Shown one piece after another: positions 17,354 through 25,296 of a DNA stretch of 64,000 nucleotides; positions within the stretch are counted from its first letter, which is position 1, and every line of letters starts with the position of its first letter. The stretch is from positions 11,485 through 75,484 of the forward strand of contig OMXX01000026.1 of NCBI GenBank assembly GCA_900315105.1, read 5' to 3'. Under the pieces are notes generated by a model. It was given only the letters and a program-made list of their open reading frames with translations, searched no databases and was not told where the DNA came from. The stretch is from an uncultured Prevotellaceae bacterium. GTDB taxonomy: Bacteria; Bacteroidota; Bacteroidia; Bacteroidales; Bacteroidaceae. Made by a program: the position numbers and the translations under genes.

Positions 17354-17383
17354 GTGATTCCGTTCTAAGTCCTATGTAAGTCC

Positions 17384-17440
17384 GTTGTTCCTCCGTACCA
17401 AAGTCGGTGCAAAGTCGGTGCAAAGTCGGTGGGGGATAAG
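17384..17440. repeat. Tandem 12-bp CAAAGTCGGTG repeats
   Basis: Three adjacent copies of a CAAAGTCGGTG-type unit follow CTCCGTAC. The same arrangement with two copies occurs at 42488-42515. The rest of the gap 17354-17560 shows no gene. Confidence 0.65.
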
Positions 17441-17560
17441 AGCTTCACCGAGTTTGCTTAGGAGGAAGAACGGAGGATGAGCGAAGGGAAAGCGGTAGAC
17501 CTTCTATATATTTGTTGTAAATGATACACTAAATAAAAATCGAAAATATTCATGAAATAA

Positions 17561-17592
17561 TTTGGAAGTTCCAGAAATAATGTTTATTTTTG
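17561..17592 (+). promoter_or_regulatory. Promoter of a predicted structured RNA
   Basis: TTTG at 17561-17564 and TATTTTTG at 17585-17592 are exactly 20 bases apart, an excellent -33/-7 match. The promoter is very similar in sequence to that at 33392-33424. Transcription would start close to 17599. Confidence 0.7.
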
Positions 17593-17597
17593 CAAAC

Positions 17598-17815
17598 GTG
17601 TTACCATTCATTAAGAATATCGGGGCACAGAACATATTGGTTAATTAGCGTTTGCTATTTATTCGAGAACATCCGAAAGCTTGGTCGCAGAAGGGTTTAT
17701 AGTCAGAATAAAGAGCAGATGTTCACTATACGTGGACGTCTGGTTTGTCTGACTATAAGGGTAAGACCAAGCACCCAGGATGTGGACGAATTAGCTCGTC
17801 CACATTTTGTTTATA
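17598..17815 (+). ncRNA. Candidate structured non-coding RNA (6S-like or regulatory leader)
   Basis: The roughly 215-nt transcript predicted between the promoter at 17561 and the terminator at 17780-17812 has no convincing reading frame. It has strong paired segments: GCTTGGTC (17679-17686) with GACCAAGC (17765-17772), and TTATAGTCAGA (17697-17707) with TCTGACTATAA (17748-17758). These stack into one long rod. The overlapping CCAAGCACC (17767-17775) can instead pair with GGTGCTTGG at 17820-17828, so two folds are possible. Size and rod shape resemble 6S RNA, but I cannot confirm a family. Confidence 0.5.
17780..17812 (+). terminator. Intrinsic terminator of the candidate RNA
   Basis: A ten-base-pair stem (ATGTGGACGA with TCGTCCACAT) with a six-base loop is followed by a T-rich tail (TTTTGTTT). 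Confidence 0.7.
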
Positions 17816-18068
17816 TTTAGGTGCTTGGTTTTGTTTTGATTTGAGAGTAGATTGAGGCGCATATAAAAATTAATGCCTATGGAAAAAAACACAAGGAATC
17901 ATATTATGAATGACAGCTTTAGAGAGGTATGTCCATATGTAATCTTATATCGAAACTGTTTAGCAGAAGTAAACGTTTTAATGTAAGATGCTTTGATTTT
18001 TATCATTTACCATAAAAATGCATTTCTATGTTTGATTTGCAATTCATAAACTATAATTTTCTAATTTT

Positions 18069-19367
18069 ATGAAAAAATCTATTGTTACTGCGGTTTTAGT
18101 CCAGTTTGTTGCGATTCTCTCTTACTCCCAAAGTGTGAAATTAGACACAATATATTACGACAAGAACTGGAAAGGTGTGTCAAATGCTGCTTTCGCGGCA
18201 TTCTACCGAGTTTATGATGCTAATGACAAGTCAGAATTAAGGAAACCATTTAGAGATTACTATATTTCTGGTGAATTACAATCGGAAGGTGGATACATTA
18301 GCTTTGATAAATATGATGACTCTAAGTCTGTGTTTGATGGAGAGTGGATAAATTATTTCAAATCAGGAAAGGTGGAACAAAAGGGTTACCGTAATAGAGG
18401 CATTGAAGAAGGTGAATATACAGCCTACTATGAAAATGGACTAGTAAAGATGCATGCTGTTATGAAAAACGGTAAGCCAAATGGTATTTTAACACAATTC
18501 AACGAACAAGGTGACATGTGTTCACAGGTTGAACTGTTGAATGGAGAGCCAAGATATGACTATTACATCCTTTCCAATAAGGATGGCTATAGTAGCAAAT
18601 TACGTATTAGCGACAACACACCTATTTACGAATCACCCAGTCTTAGTGAGAAAAAGGTGGATTATCGTGATGGAGCCGCATGGCCATACTATACAAAGAA
18701 TGGAATTATGGTAGCTATGACAAATACACAAGTTAAAGACTATGGCAAATGGTTTCAGATTTCGCTGATTATTGCTAACAACTCAATAGCTCCTATAGAA
18801 TTTGATCCAGAACTTATTACATCATCATTACAGAAAGCTAATGGACAAACTATTGCATTGGAAGTCTGGTCTTCAGATAGATACATGAAAAAAGTACGAA
18901 GAACTCAAAACTGGAATATGGTTTTGGCTGGCATAGGCGAAGGACTTGCAGCCGCAGGTGCTGGATATTCGACTTCAACAACTCAAACGAACTCTACGTA
19001 CAATGGATATTCAAATACATACGGTAATGCATATGCCTATGGCTCAGGAGGATATGCTTACGGTAGCTATAATGGCCATGGCTCGTACCATGGTAGTTCT
19101 TCAACAACATCAAGAACGACCACATACGATGGTGCTGCAGCCTATCAAGCACAAGTTATAGCCAGTAACAGAATGGCAAATTACGAAAACTCATTGCTAA
19201 ATGAACGGGCTATTAAGCAGGAAGGATATTTGAGGAAAACAACGATATATCCAGGTGATGCAATATCAGGCTATGTGAATATAAAGCGTACGAGCGGCTC
19301 TACCATGACTGTTATAGTTGACATAAATGGAGCTAAGTATGAGTTTCCATGGAATATATCGAAGTAA
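18069..19367 (+). CDS. Exported MORN/YwqK-like repeat protein with Gly/Tyr/Ser-rich segment
   Basis: The 432-residue protein has a signal peptide (MKKSIVTAVLVQFVAILSYS). Residues about 60-160 hold YwqK/MORN-type repeats (GEWINYFKSGKVEQKGY, GEYTAYYENGLVKMHAV, GKPNGILTQFNEQG), which form beta-hairpins and often mediate binding. A low-complexity stretch of Gly, Tyr, Ser, Asn and Thr follows at about 300-355, then a beta-rich end. No catalytic motif is visible and I cannot assign a function. A possible -7 box TATGTTTG lies at 18027-18034. The gene stands alone between the candidate RNA and the btuF operon. The DNA is more AT-rich than the cob genes. Confidence 0.75.
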   Translation: MKKSIVTAVLVQFVAILSYSQSVKLDTIYYDKNWKGVSNAAFAAFYRVYDANDKSELRKPFRDYYISGELQSEGGYISFDKYDDSKSVFDGEWINYFKSGKVEQKGYRNRGIEEGEYTAYYENGLVKMHAVMKNGKPNGILTQFNEQGDMCSQVELLNGEPRYDYYILSNKDGYSSKLRISDNTPIYESPSLSEKKVDYRDGAAWPYYTKNGIMVAMTNTQVKDYGKWFQISLIIANNSIAPIEFDPELITSSLQKANGQTIALEVWSSDRYMKKVRRTQNWNMVLAGIGEGLAAAGAGYSTSTTQTNSTYNGYSNTYGNAYAYGSGGYAYGSYNGHGSYHGSSSTTSRTTTYDGAAAYQAQVIASNRMANYENSLLNERAIKQEGYLRKTTIYPGDAISGYVNIKRTSGSTMTVIVDINGAKYEFPWNISK

Positions 19368-19483
19368 GATTTTTATTGTGTACACCAATGAGTTGTCGAA
19401 GAATTCGTAAAATAGCCTGAATCCGCCCCAAAATACCCTATAAATGCATCTTCGATGCTTGGTTTTAACTGAAAATCCCGATG

Positions 19484-19519
19484 ATGACCAGAAGATTTTT
19501 GTGGAAATTTTCTGGTCAT
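19484..19519. terminator. Possible terminator hairpin downstream of the YwqK-like gene
   Basis: ATGACCAGAA and TTCTGGTCAT form a ten-base-pair stem with a 16-base loop. T-rich stretches follow only loosely, so it may be a weak terminator or merely a hairpin between two convergent genes. Confidence 0.4.
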
Positions 19520-19604
19520 TTGTGGCAATTTTTAGGAAAGCCCCAAATAGCTTGCTATATTAGGTAATAGGTTAAGCTCACGCTAATAATACTCTTGTTT
19601 ACTA

Positions 19605-20816
19605 CTATTTCATCAGTTTATAATACTTCGGAGTATAGTTAGGAAGCACTTCTGGATAGAAAGCCTTGACGAAATCGGAGAGGAGACGATGAGGCTCAAG
19701 ACCGCCGAGTTCGCGATAAGGAGTCTTTGCAAAGTTGCAGAATAGAACGTGCTGGTCTTTGTAGGCTTTTATGTCGCCATAGCGGGCATCCTCTGTCGTG
19801 AGATCGTTGAGAGTGAACTCATCATCAAAGGTTCCGTCAATCTGCCAGAAGTCGGCATTTATACCCTTGGCATAGACAGATTCAAAATCGAGAGCCCTGC
19901 CTCCTGCCTCGTCTATATCCTTCATGATATAGTCAACACCTGCATCGGCAAAGATACGTGCCATATAGCTCTTTCCACCCATAACATACCATCCGTCACG
20001 TATCTGGCGACCGCTGAGAATGGTTGGGAGAGTCTTCCTTTTTGCTTTAGCCGCAGCAACCTTTGTCTTGATAGCGTTGTATTTGGATTCTATGTCCTCA
20101 AACACGGCATTTGCTCTGCGTGTCTCGCCTGTGAGGAGTCCTATGAGTTTTATCCATTCTGCCTGACCAAGAGGATCTGTCTCTCTGTAGCCATGATGAG
20201 AAATGAGAGGAATACCACATTCCTTGAGAGATTCAAAACCGCCATATTTTGAGGCTGACACGAAGATATAGTCGGGTTTAGAGGCTATTACAGCCTCAAG
20301 GTCGAAGTTTCCTTCCTTACCCACACGAACCGTCTTTCCCTCGGCCAGTTGTTGTTTAATCTTTGGTGAGAATACATTCTTCAGAGAGTTCATGCCCACG
20401 ATTCGCTCTTCCATACCAAGAACCTCGAAATTACCCAGTTGCAAGGCTGTGGTGCAGATGAATCTTTTCTGAGATTCTTTGCCAGTGAGTACCACCTCTT
20501 CTGTCTTGGAATTACGTGCTTTCGGGTCAGGATTGCTGATGAAAACGTGAATACCATCCTCACGATAGTCAACCTTTAGTCCTTTAGCATACTTAATCTC
20601 TACCTTCTCTGAATATGTATCAGAGTGTGCCCAAAGCGAGTCGTACTGAAGGAATGGACCTGTAAAGGCTACGCTATTATCTGTTGCAACGTTTGTGCAG
20701 GAGAAAAGGAGAAGCCCCCCTAGTAACAAAAGGGAAAAGCCCCCCAGCCCCCCAAGGGGGAGTTTTTTTATAGTATTATTCGCTTTGGAGTCTTTGGTGT
20801 ATCTTTCTTTTTTCAT
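19605..20816 (-). CDS. BtuF/FecB-like periplasmic binding lipoprotein
   Basis: The 403-residue protein is a type III periplasmic binding protein for a corrinoid, haem or siderophore substrate, anchored by a lipidated Cys in the lipobox LLLFSC. The mature part has family segments (KPDYIFVSASKYGGFESL, GIPLISHHGYRETDPLGQAEW, LIGLLTGETRRANAVFEDI) and an unusually polar extension before them. The signal peptide contains KKLPLGGLGGFSLLLLGGLL, mostly encoded by a G/C palindrome at 20738-20766. It is the last gene of the riboswitch-controlled operon, 26 bases after cobI. Its permease is probably the one at 14702-15757. Substrate is inferred from context. Confidence 0.88.
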   Translation of the reverse strand: MKKERYTKDSKANNTIKKLPLGGLGGFSLLLLGGLLLFSCTNVATDNSVAFTGPFLQYDSLWAHSDTYSEKVEIKYAKGLKVDYREDGIHVFISNPDPKARNSKTEEVVLTGKESQKRFICTTALQLGNFEVLGMEERIVGMNSLKNVFSPKIKQQLAEGKTVRVGKEGNFDLEAVIASKPDYIFVSASKYGGFESLKECGIPLISHHGYRETDPLGQAEWIKLIGLLTGETRRANAVFEDIESKYNAIKTKVAAAKAKRKTLPTILSGRQIRDGWYVMGGKSYMARIFADAGVDYIMKDIDEAGGRALDFESVYAKGINADFWQIDGTFDDEFTLNDLTTEDARYGDIKAYKDQHVLFCNFAKTPYRELGGLEPHRLLSDFVKAFYPEVLPNYTPKYYKLMK

Positions 20817-20878
20817 AATTCAAAAATTCGTGATTGAAAATACTATCTAAATAGCTCCCCCTTGGGGGCTGAGGGCCT
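20738..20878. repeat. Paired palindromic element spanning the btuF start
   Basis: Arms at 20738-20766 (inside btuF) and 20852-20878 (inside cobI) are inverted copies with a CCCCCAAGGGGG-type core. Reading on the minus strand, the first arm supplies RPSAPKGEL at the CobI C-terminus and the adjoining TTTAGATAG supplies its stop codon. The second arm supplies the hydrophobic-glycine part of the BtuF signal peptide. The btuF ATG (20816) is between them. Confidence 0.8.
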
Positions 20879-21544
20879 GTTTATTATCATTAACGAGAAA
20901 TATGGGAAATTATTCGGCATTTCTTTCAGAATTTCATATTTCTGAGTAGTTGTCCCTATATTCTCGAAGTAGTGGAATTGCAGATCTTTTGTTTCATGGA
21001 AAGCCTTGCTAACGGCTTCATAAGCCATAGATAGCTTCATGATAACAAGATTATAACCTTCACTTGTGAGGTTGATAATCTCTTCGGCAGTAGTCTTTCC
21101 CGGAATGACAAGAAGCCGTTCCTGAAGCTTTACGAGATGTAATCCTGCTATTGATGCTGCTGCAATAAAGGATGGAATGCCTGGAGTCTGCTCACATTCT
21201 ACGTCCATTTCCATAAGGCGATCCATCACATAATGCGTGGTGGCAAAGATTCCGCTGTCGCCCTCAGTTGCAACGGCAATATTCATTCCTGCCTCGTGCT
21301 CTTTCCTGATTGTTGAGGCAAGTTCGTCATATATTGCATTCGCCTTGGAACGGTCATTTGACATAGGAATCTTTACGGTTATTACCTTGCTCTGGTCAAT
21401 ATTCAGTTGAGCGATGATTTCGGCAGCTCGTGATGACTCTCCAACGGCAAAGCAATACACCTTCTGTGCTTCTGTCAAAGACCTTAAAGTCCCGAGTGTC
21501 ACCATTTCGGCGGCACCCGGGCCTAATGAAATGAACCTAATCAT
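20843..21544 (-). CDS. cobI: Precorrin-2 C20-methyltransferase (CobI/CbiL)
   Basis: CobI/CbiL adds the C20 methyl to (cobalt-)precorrin-2, the step after metal insertion. The 233-residue protein starts MIRFISLGPGAAEMVTLG, the SAM methyltransferase signature of tetrapyrrole enzymes, and has ATEGDSGIFATTHYVM and TPGIPSFIAAASIAGLHLV. The last dozen residues (RPSAPKGELFR) are repeat-encoded. It follows the CbiK-like gene by 22 bases in the same operon, matching the order of reactions. All other ring methylases are in the plus-strand operon at 8364-14699. Confidence 0.94.
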   Translation of the reverse strand: MIRFISLGPGAAEMVTLGTLRSLTEAQKVYCFAVGESSRAAEIIAQLNIDQSKVITVKIPMSNDRSKANAIYDELASTIRKEHEAGMNIAVATEGDSGIFATTHYVMDRLMEMDVECEQTPGIPSFIAAASIAGLHLVKLQERLLVIPGKTTAEEIINLTSEGYNLVIMKLSMAYEAVSKAFHETKDLQFHYFENIGTTTQKYEILKEMPNNFPYFSLMIINRPSAPKGELFR

Positions 21545-21566
21545 TTCAGATTATACTTAAACAAAT

Positions 21567-22685
21567 TTATTCTTCTGGGTTCTTAGAATGATAGTAGTCG
21601 AGAGGCTCACCTGCGATAGCTTCCTTGGTGTGCTTCATCCAGATGTTAAGAATGGTTGGCAATTCGAGCAGACCCTTCTCAATCATAGTGTTGTCGTCGC
21701 ATTCATAGCCGTTGTGAGAGAAGAATTTCTTCCAGCTGGTATCTTCAACCTCACCCTCGTCGTTTACCTCAAAACTCTTCTTGGCATCATCCCATGCGTC
21801 GTCATCACCTGCCATGTCGTTGTGGCCGTGATCACCATCAATTGACATAAGAGGGTGGCAATAAACTTTACCGCTCTTAAAACCTGCCTTCTGCATACGC
21901 TCAAGTACATTAGTCTTGAAGTTCTTCATCATATCTACAGTTCCTACGAAGTAGTTCTTGCTATATGCCTGAAGAGCAGTCTCAAGCTGAGTGTAACGCA
22001 CGTTAGCCTTGTAAGTATCATAAGAGTCTGGGTTACCATGTCCCATGAAGGCAACTACGCTATTAGCAGCCTTATCCTTGTAGAGGGCGTTAAGTTCCTT
22101 AGCAACAGCATTAACGTCATCTTCTGCATCCTGCAACAATGGTACACCGAGCTTCAGTTTTACATTTGACAGATATGCGTCGTCGAGGTCGCCATTATGG
22201 TTGTTAGCGAAGTCCTTGATGTAGTTGATTACGCGAGTGTATTCCTCACCAGGGATAACCTGAAGTGACTGAACCACGATCTCGTTATACTTCACGCCAT
22301 CAGCAGCGAAAGCTGCGAGCCAGAAGTTTGGAGCGTAGAAGTTGCGAGGGGTAACATTCTCGCCTGCAGCTGCACGGTTGATACAGATTGCAGAAGAGAA
22401 GCTAAGGAATACGTCATAGTCAGGGAATTGCTGCTTGTAAGCATCTACGGTACTATCGAAGGCTTTGTAAGCCTGCTCCCATGTAGAACCAAAAGCAACG
22501 AGAAGGATAGCCTTGTTGTGCTTCTTCTGTGACTTTACTGTGTTAGATACAGCCTCTTGATAGATTTCATAGTTTGACTTTGGAGCGCTGTTGTCGTTGT
22601 TGTCATCATCATCGCCACAAGCGGTGAATGTGAGTCCTGCCATGATAGTTAGCATGGCAAGGAGAAGTGATTTAATCTTCATCAT
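21567..22685 (-). CDS. cbiK: CbiK-type sirohydrochlorin cobaltochelatase predicted as surface lipoprotein
   Basis: CbiK inserts Co2+ into sirohydrochlorin at the start of the anaerobic route. Family features are KAILLVAFGSTWEQAYKAF, FMGHGNPDSYDTY with a candidate metal-binding His, FVGTVDMMKNF where Salmonella CbiK has VGTVEG (Asp for Glu), and SIDGDHGHNDMAGDD. I choose the ATG at 22685 because it opens a lipoprotein signal (MMKIKSLLLAMLTIMAGLTF) ending at TACGDDDDNN. The acidic run after Cys resembles Bacteroidota surface lipoprotein export signals. The start overlaps the receptor gene by 14 bases. Porphyromonas IhtB is a related haem-binding outer-membrane lipoprotein, so tetrapyrrole capture is an alternative role. 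Confidence 0.88.
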   Translation of the reverse strand: MMKIKSLLLAMLTIMAGLTFTACGDDDDNNDNSAPKSNYEIYQEAVSNTVKSQKKHNKAILLVAFGSTWEQAYKAFDSTVDAYKQQFPDYDVFLSFSSAICINRAAAGENVTPRNFYAPNFWLAAFAADGVKYNEIVVQSLQVIPGEEYTRVINYIKDFANNHNGDLDDAYLSNVKLKLGVPLLQDAEDDVNAVAKELNALYKDKAANSVVAFMGHGNPDSYDTYKANVRYTQLETALQAYSKNYFVGTVDMMKNFKTNVLERMQKAGFKSGKVYCHPLMSIDGDHGHNDMAGDDDAWDDAKKSFEVNDEGEVEDTSWKKFFSHNGYECDDNTMIEKGLLELPTILNIWMKHTKEAIAGEPLDYYHSKNPEE

Positions 22686-24834
22686 TGTTTTGTTGTTTAG
22701 ATAATGTTTTGGATGTTGTAATTTTCTTTCCTTTGTTGAACTTAATGGTGAACGAAGCATAAACTGTTGTTCCTGCTGTAGTTGTACCGAGGTGATATGG
22801 GCGTAGGGTAGTGTCGCGATAGTTGAAGATGTTATCTACACCTACCTCCAAACGATAGCTGGTTGTCTTGCTCTTGCCCAGATCGTGGGTAGTGTTCAGT
22901 CGCCATATCTGGAATGCCTTTCCGTTGCCGTCGTTCTCGTAGTAACGCTTGCTTGAGCCTCGGGTACTGAGATTTACGCCGAGATTATAGCAGGGCGAGA
23001 AACGATGTCCATAGTTGGCATAGCCGTTCCATTTGTTATGCGCCATTCCGTCGATAATGGCATTCTGAAAATGACCTTTGGCGGAATTATAGACGGTAGC
23101 CTTTGTATCCAGATAACTGTAGTTTCCACCAATGGTTAGTTCCTTTGTAATCTTCCAAGAAGCATTTACATCAACGCCGTATGTCTTGGCATCTTCTGCA
23201 TTCTTGTACATTCGCGGAATTATCTCTCCGCTTCCGTCACCGGTATAGCTTGACGTTGCGCCTGCAGGAATCTCTTCTTTCGATACGTTCACAAGAGTAA
23301 TCATATCATCCAGTTTGTTTACGTATCCAGTAATAGATACGGCGATGTCGTCTGTACGGTATTCTGCGCTTGCTGACCAGTAGTTGCTCTTCTGAGCCTC
23401 AAGGTCTTTGTTGCCCATGTAGTAATAGACCTTTTCACCCATCTGCTTGGTGTAGTGATAGGAAAGTTCCTTTGGGGTAGGGGACTTGAATCCCTGACTC
23501 CAACCGGCACGAAGCCGGATATCACCAAGTGAGAGCATCGCACTAATCTTTGGGGTGAAATGAAGTCCGAAGGCTGCATTATCTATGATTCTGAAACCTG
23601 CCGTTACGTTTATACATTCTACAGGATTCCACTCGTCCTGAGCATATACGGCTGCCGTCCAGTCGTTTGCCGTTCCGTCGCTCACGCGCATAGGAGCCTT
23701 GAGATAGTCGTATCTGTATTCCGTTCCCACGTTGAGCGTGTTTGCCTTTGGCAGATAGAACACGCCCTTCATTGTTGCCATGTATCTCTGCTGGTCGCTC
23801 TGAAGATTCTCCTGATCGGGGAAGTATGGATAATAGTGAGTAAATTCACCTTTGTAATATCCATCTTCGAGGGTGGTATCTGTGTAGAGATAATAGTATG
23901 CGTGCTTATTCCAACTCAGATCCATGTCGATGTAATCCTTCTTGCCAAGCAGCATCTTACCACCCAAGGCAGCACTCGCATTACGATATTTCAGATCGTA
24001 GGTATAAACATCGCACGAAGCGTGACGGCCATTCGTTGGACGTGAAATGCGCTTCTCGTAGTATGTGCCGCTGGCATAGAGATCCAGCCCCTTGTATGGG
24101 GAATATGTTAGTCGTTCTCCAATCTGCCAGTTGGTGTATTTGTTTACGGTCTTGTTTCGGGAGTCTGTGAGAAGTTTTGCCTCTGCATATTCCTTGCTCG
24201 TATTCTGCCAACCGTCGGTGTGCTGTAATTGGAAACTGGTGTAGGACTGCAACTTACCAAACCTTACTCCTATGCCGTTATGCTGTCGGAGATCGTTGTA
24301 CGAGCCATATCTCGTGGTGTTCTCAAGCAGAAATCCTTCGGTATCGTGCTTCTTCGTGATGATGTTTATCACACCTGCGATAGCATCCGAACCATAGAGT
24401 GCTGACTGTGCGCCTTTCACTATTTCGATTCTCTCAATGTTATGCGGGTCGATAAGGCCGAGGTCATTCTCGCCACCCACATCTCCGTGAATGCGCTTGC
24501 CGTCAACAAGGATGAGTATGTAGTTATTACCCAATCCGTTGAGCTGTGCCTGTGAACCCATATCACCTTCGTTGAAAGCAAAAGAAGCGGTAAGTCCGCC
24601 GAGGATTTCCTCAAGTGACTTTCCTCCATAGCTTTCTATCATTTTACGCGAGATGACCTCCGTCTGTACAGGTGCATTCTTAAGATGATGCTGTGTACCT
24701 GTTCCGGTCACAACAACCTCCTGAAGATTCTGTTGCTTTGCTGTGGAATTGTTTTCTCCTGAATTTTCCACCTGAGCATTTGCACATAGGGATGTTCCCG
24801 CCAATGATAGGGCGATGATATGTTTGTATTTCAT
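22672..24834 (-). CDS. TonB-dependent receptor, BtuB-like, riboswitch-controlled
   Basis: This outer-membrane receptor of about 720 residues starts at the ATG at 24834 (MKYKHIIALSLAGTSLCANA), not at the in-frame TTG 12 bases upstream. A signal peptide is followed by a plug domain (EVVVTGTGTQHHLKNAPVQT, GLGNNYILILVDGKRIHGDV, ALYGSDAIAGVINIIT) and a barrel ending in TVYASFTIKFNKG plus a polar tail. The cobalamin riboswitch 80 bases upstream makes cobalamin or another corrinoid the likely ligand. The coding end overlaps the CbiK-like gene, so the two are translationally coupled. Confidence 0.92.
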   Translation of the reverse strand: MKYKHIIALSLAGTSLCANAQVENSGENNSTAKQQNLQEVVVTGTGTQHHLKNAPVQTEVISRKMIESYGGKSLEEILGGLTASFAFNEGDMGSQAQLNGLGNNYILILVDGKRIHGDVGGENDLGLIDPHNIERIEIVKGAQSALYGSDAIAGVINIITKKHDTEGFLLENTTRYGSYNDLRQHNGIGVRFGKLQSYTSFQLQHTDGWQNTSKEYAEAKLLTDSRNKTVNKYTNWQIGERLTYSPYKGLDLYASGTYYEKRISRPTNGRHASCDVYTYDLKYRNASAALGGKMLLGKKDYIDMDLSWNKHAYYYLYTDTTLEDGYYKGEFTHYYPYFPDQENLQSDQQRYMATMKGVFYLPKANTLNVGTEYRYDYLKAPMRVSDGTANDWTAAVYAQDEWNPVECINVTAGFRIIDNAAFGLHFTPKISAMLSLGDIRLRAGWSQGFKSPTPKELSYHYTKQMGEKVYYYMGNKDLEAQKSNYWSASAEYRTDDIAVSITGYVNKLDDMITLVNVSKEEIPAGATSSYTGDGSGEIIPRMYKNAEDAKTYGVDVNASWKITKELTIGGNYSYLDTKATVYNSAKGHFQNAIIDGMAHNKWNGYANYGHRFSPCYNLGVNLSTRGSSKRYYENDGNGKAFQIWRLNTTHDLGKSKTTSYRLEVGVDNIFNYRDTTLRPYHLGTTTAGTTVYASFTIKFNKGKKITTSKTLSKQQNNDED

Positions 24835-24914
24835 TCTAAAAAACAATTATTTTACCCTTATCCTGAGGGCATTGCTAAGAACTCGCTTTGGTTTTGATGA
24901 GCGCTTGGCGAATA

Positions 24915-25100
24915 ATTAATGGTGTCTTGGCAGGTATTCTGGCTTGCCACAAAGCAGGACGTCTTCCCGGATAAGTTCCAGTGACTTTTGTTATCCAGCT
25001 TCACAATGGGCTCACAGCTGCAGGAACAGCTCAGGTTTTGCACCTGATTCCCTTGCACGGGAAAATCCGAAATTAACAAATTTTGGATTTCCAGTTTCCA
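24915..25100 (-). promoter_or_regulatory. Cobalamin riboswitch
   Basis: Read on the minus strand, the leader contains the ordered core of the cobalamin class. It includes a GTGCAAAACCTGAGCTG segment, then GCAGCTGTGAGCCC, and finally the B12 box AGCCAGAATACCTGCCA at 24928-24944. The element begins just after the promoter at 25111-25143 and lies about 80 bases before the receptor start. Coenzyme B12 should repress the receptor-cbiK-cobI-btuF operon. No strong intrinsic terminator is evident, so control may be translational. Confidence 0.93.
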
Positions 25101-25110
25101 AATCCGGCTA

Positions 25111-25143
25111 CAAATATAATATAAAACGCGTAAACGACCAAAT
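25111..25143 (-). promoter_or_regulatory. Promoter of the riboswitch operon
   Basis: On the minus strand TTTG (25140-25143) is followed 20 or so bases later by TATATTTG (25111-25118), a very good -33/-7 pair placed directly upstream of the riboswitch. Confidence 0.7.
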
Positions 25144-25176
25144 CTTTTAACTGTTTTTGTTAAAATTGCTTTAGGT

Positions 25177-25209
25177 TTTTGGTATTGTGTAATATTATTA
25201 GTAATTTTG
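25177..25209 (+). promoter_or_regulatory. Promoter of the trigger factor gene
   Basis: A TTGG-containing -33 region near 25179 is followed by TAATTTTG at 25202-25209. The leader to the tig start is about 80 bases. It is divergent from the riboswitch promoter. Confidence 0.65.
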
Positions 25210-25296
25210 CACCCAATTTGGCGTGTAGTGTGCTTTCGGCACCTATATACAAAAAGGATAAGAATAATATAAATCATATAACAACAAAACTAAAAA

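Noticed and set aside
17598..17815. tmRNA or tRNA identity for the structured transcript
   Set aside because: No tRNA-like acceptor end, no CCA-proximal T-loop sequence and no tag-peptide reading frame could be found.
17590..17820. 76-codon open frame over the candidate RNA
   Set aside because: It runs through the long hairpin and into the terminator, and the peptide has no family features. The promoter and structure fit a non-coding RNA better.
17873..17989. 38-codon open frame upstream of the YwqK-like gene
   Set aside because: Short, no known family and no promoter directly upstream; cannot be distinguished from chance.
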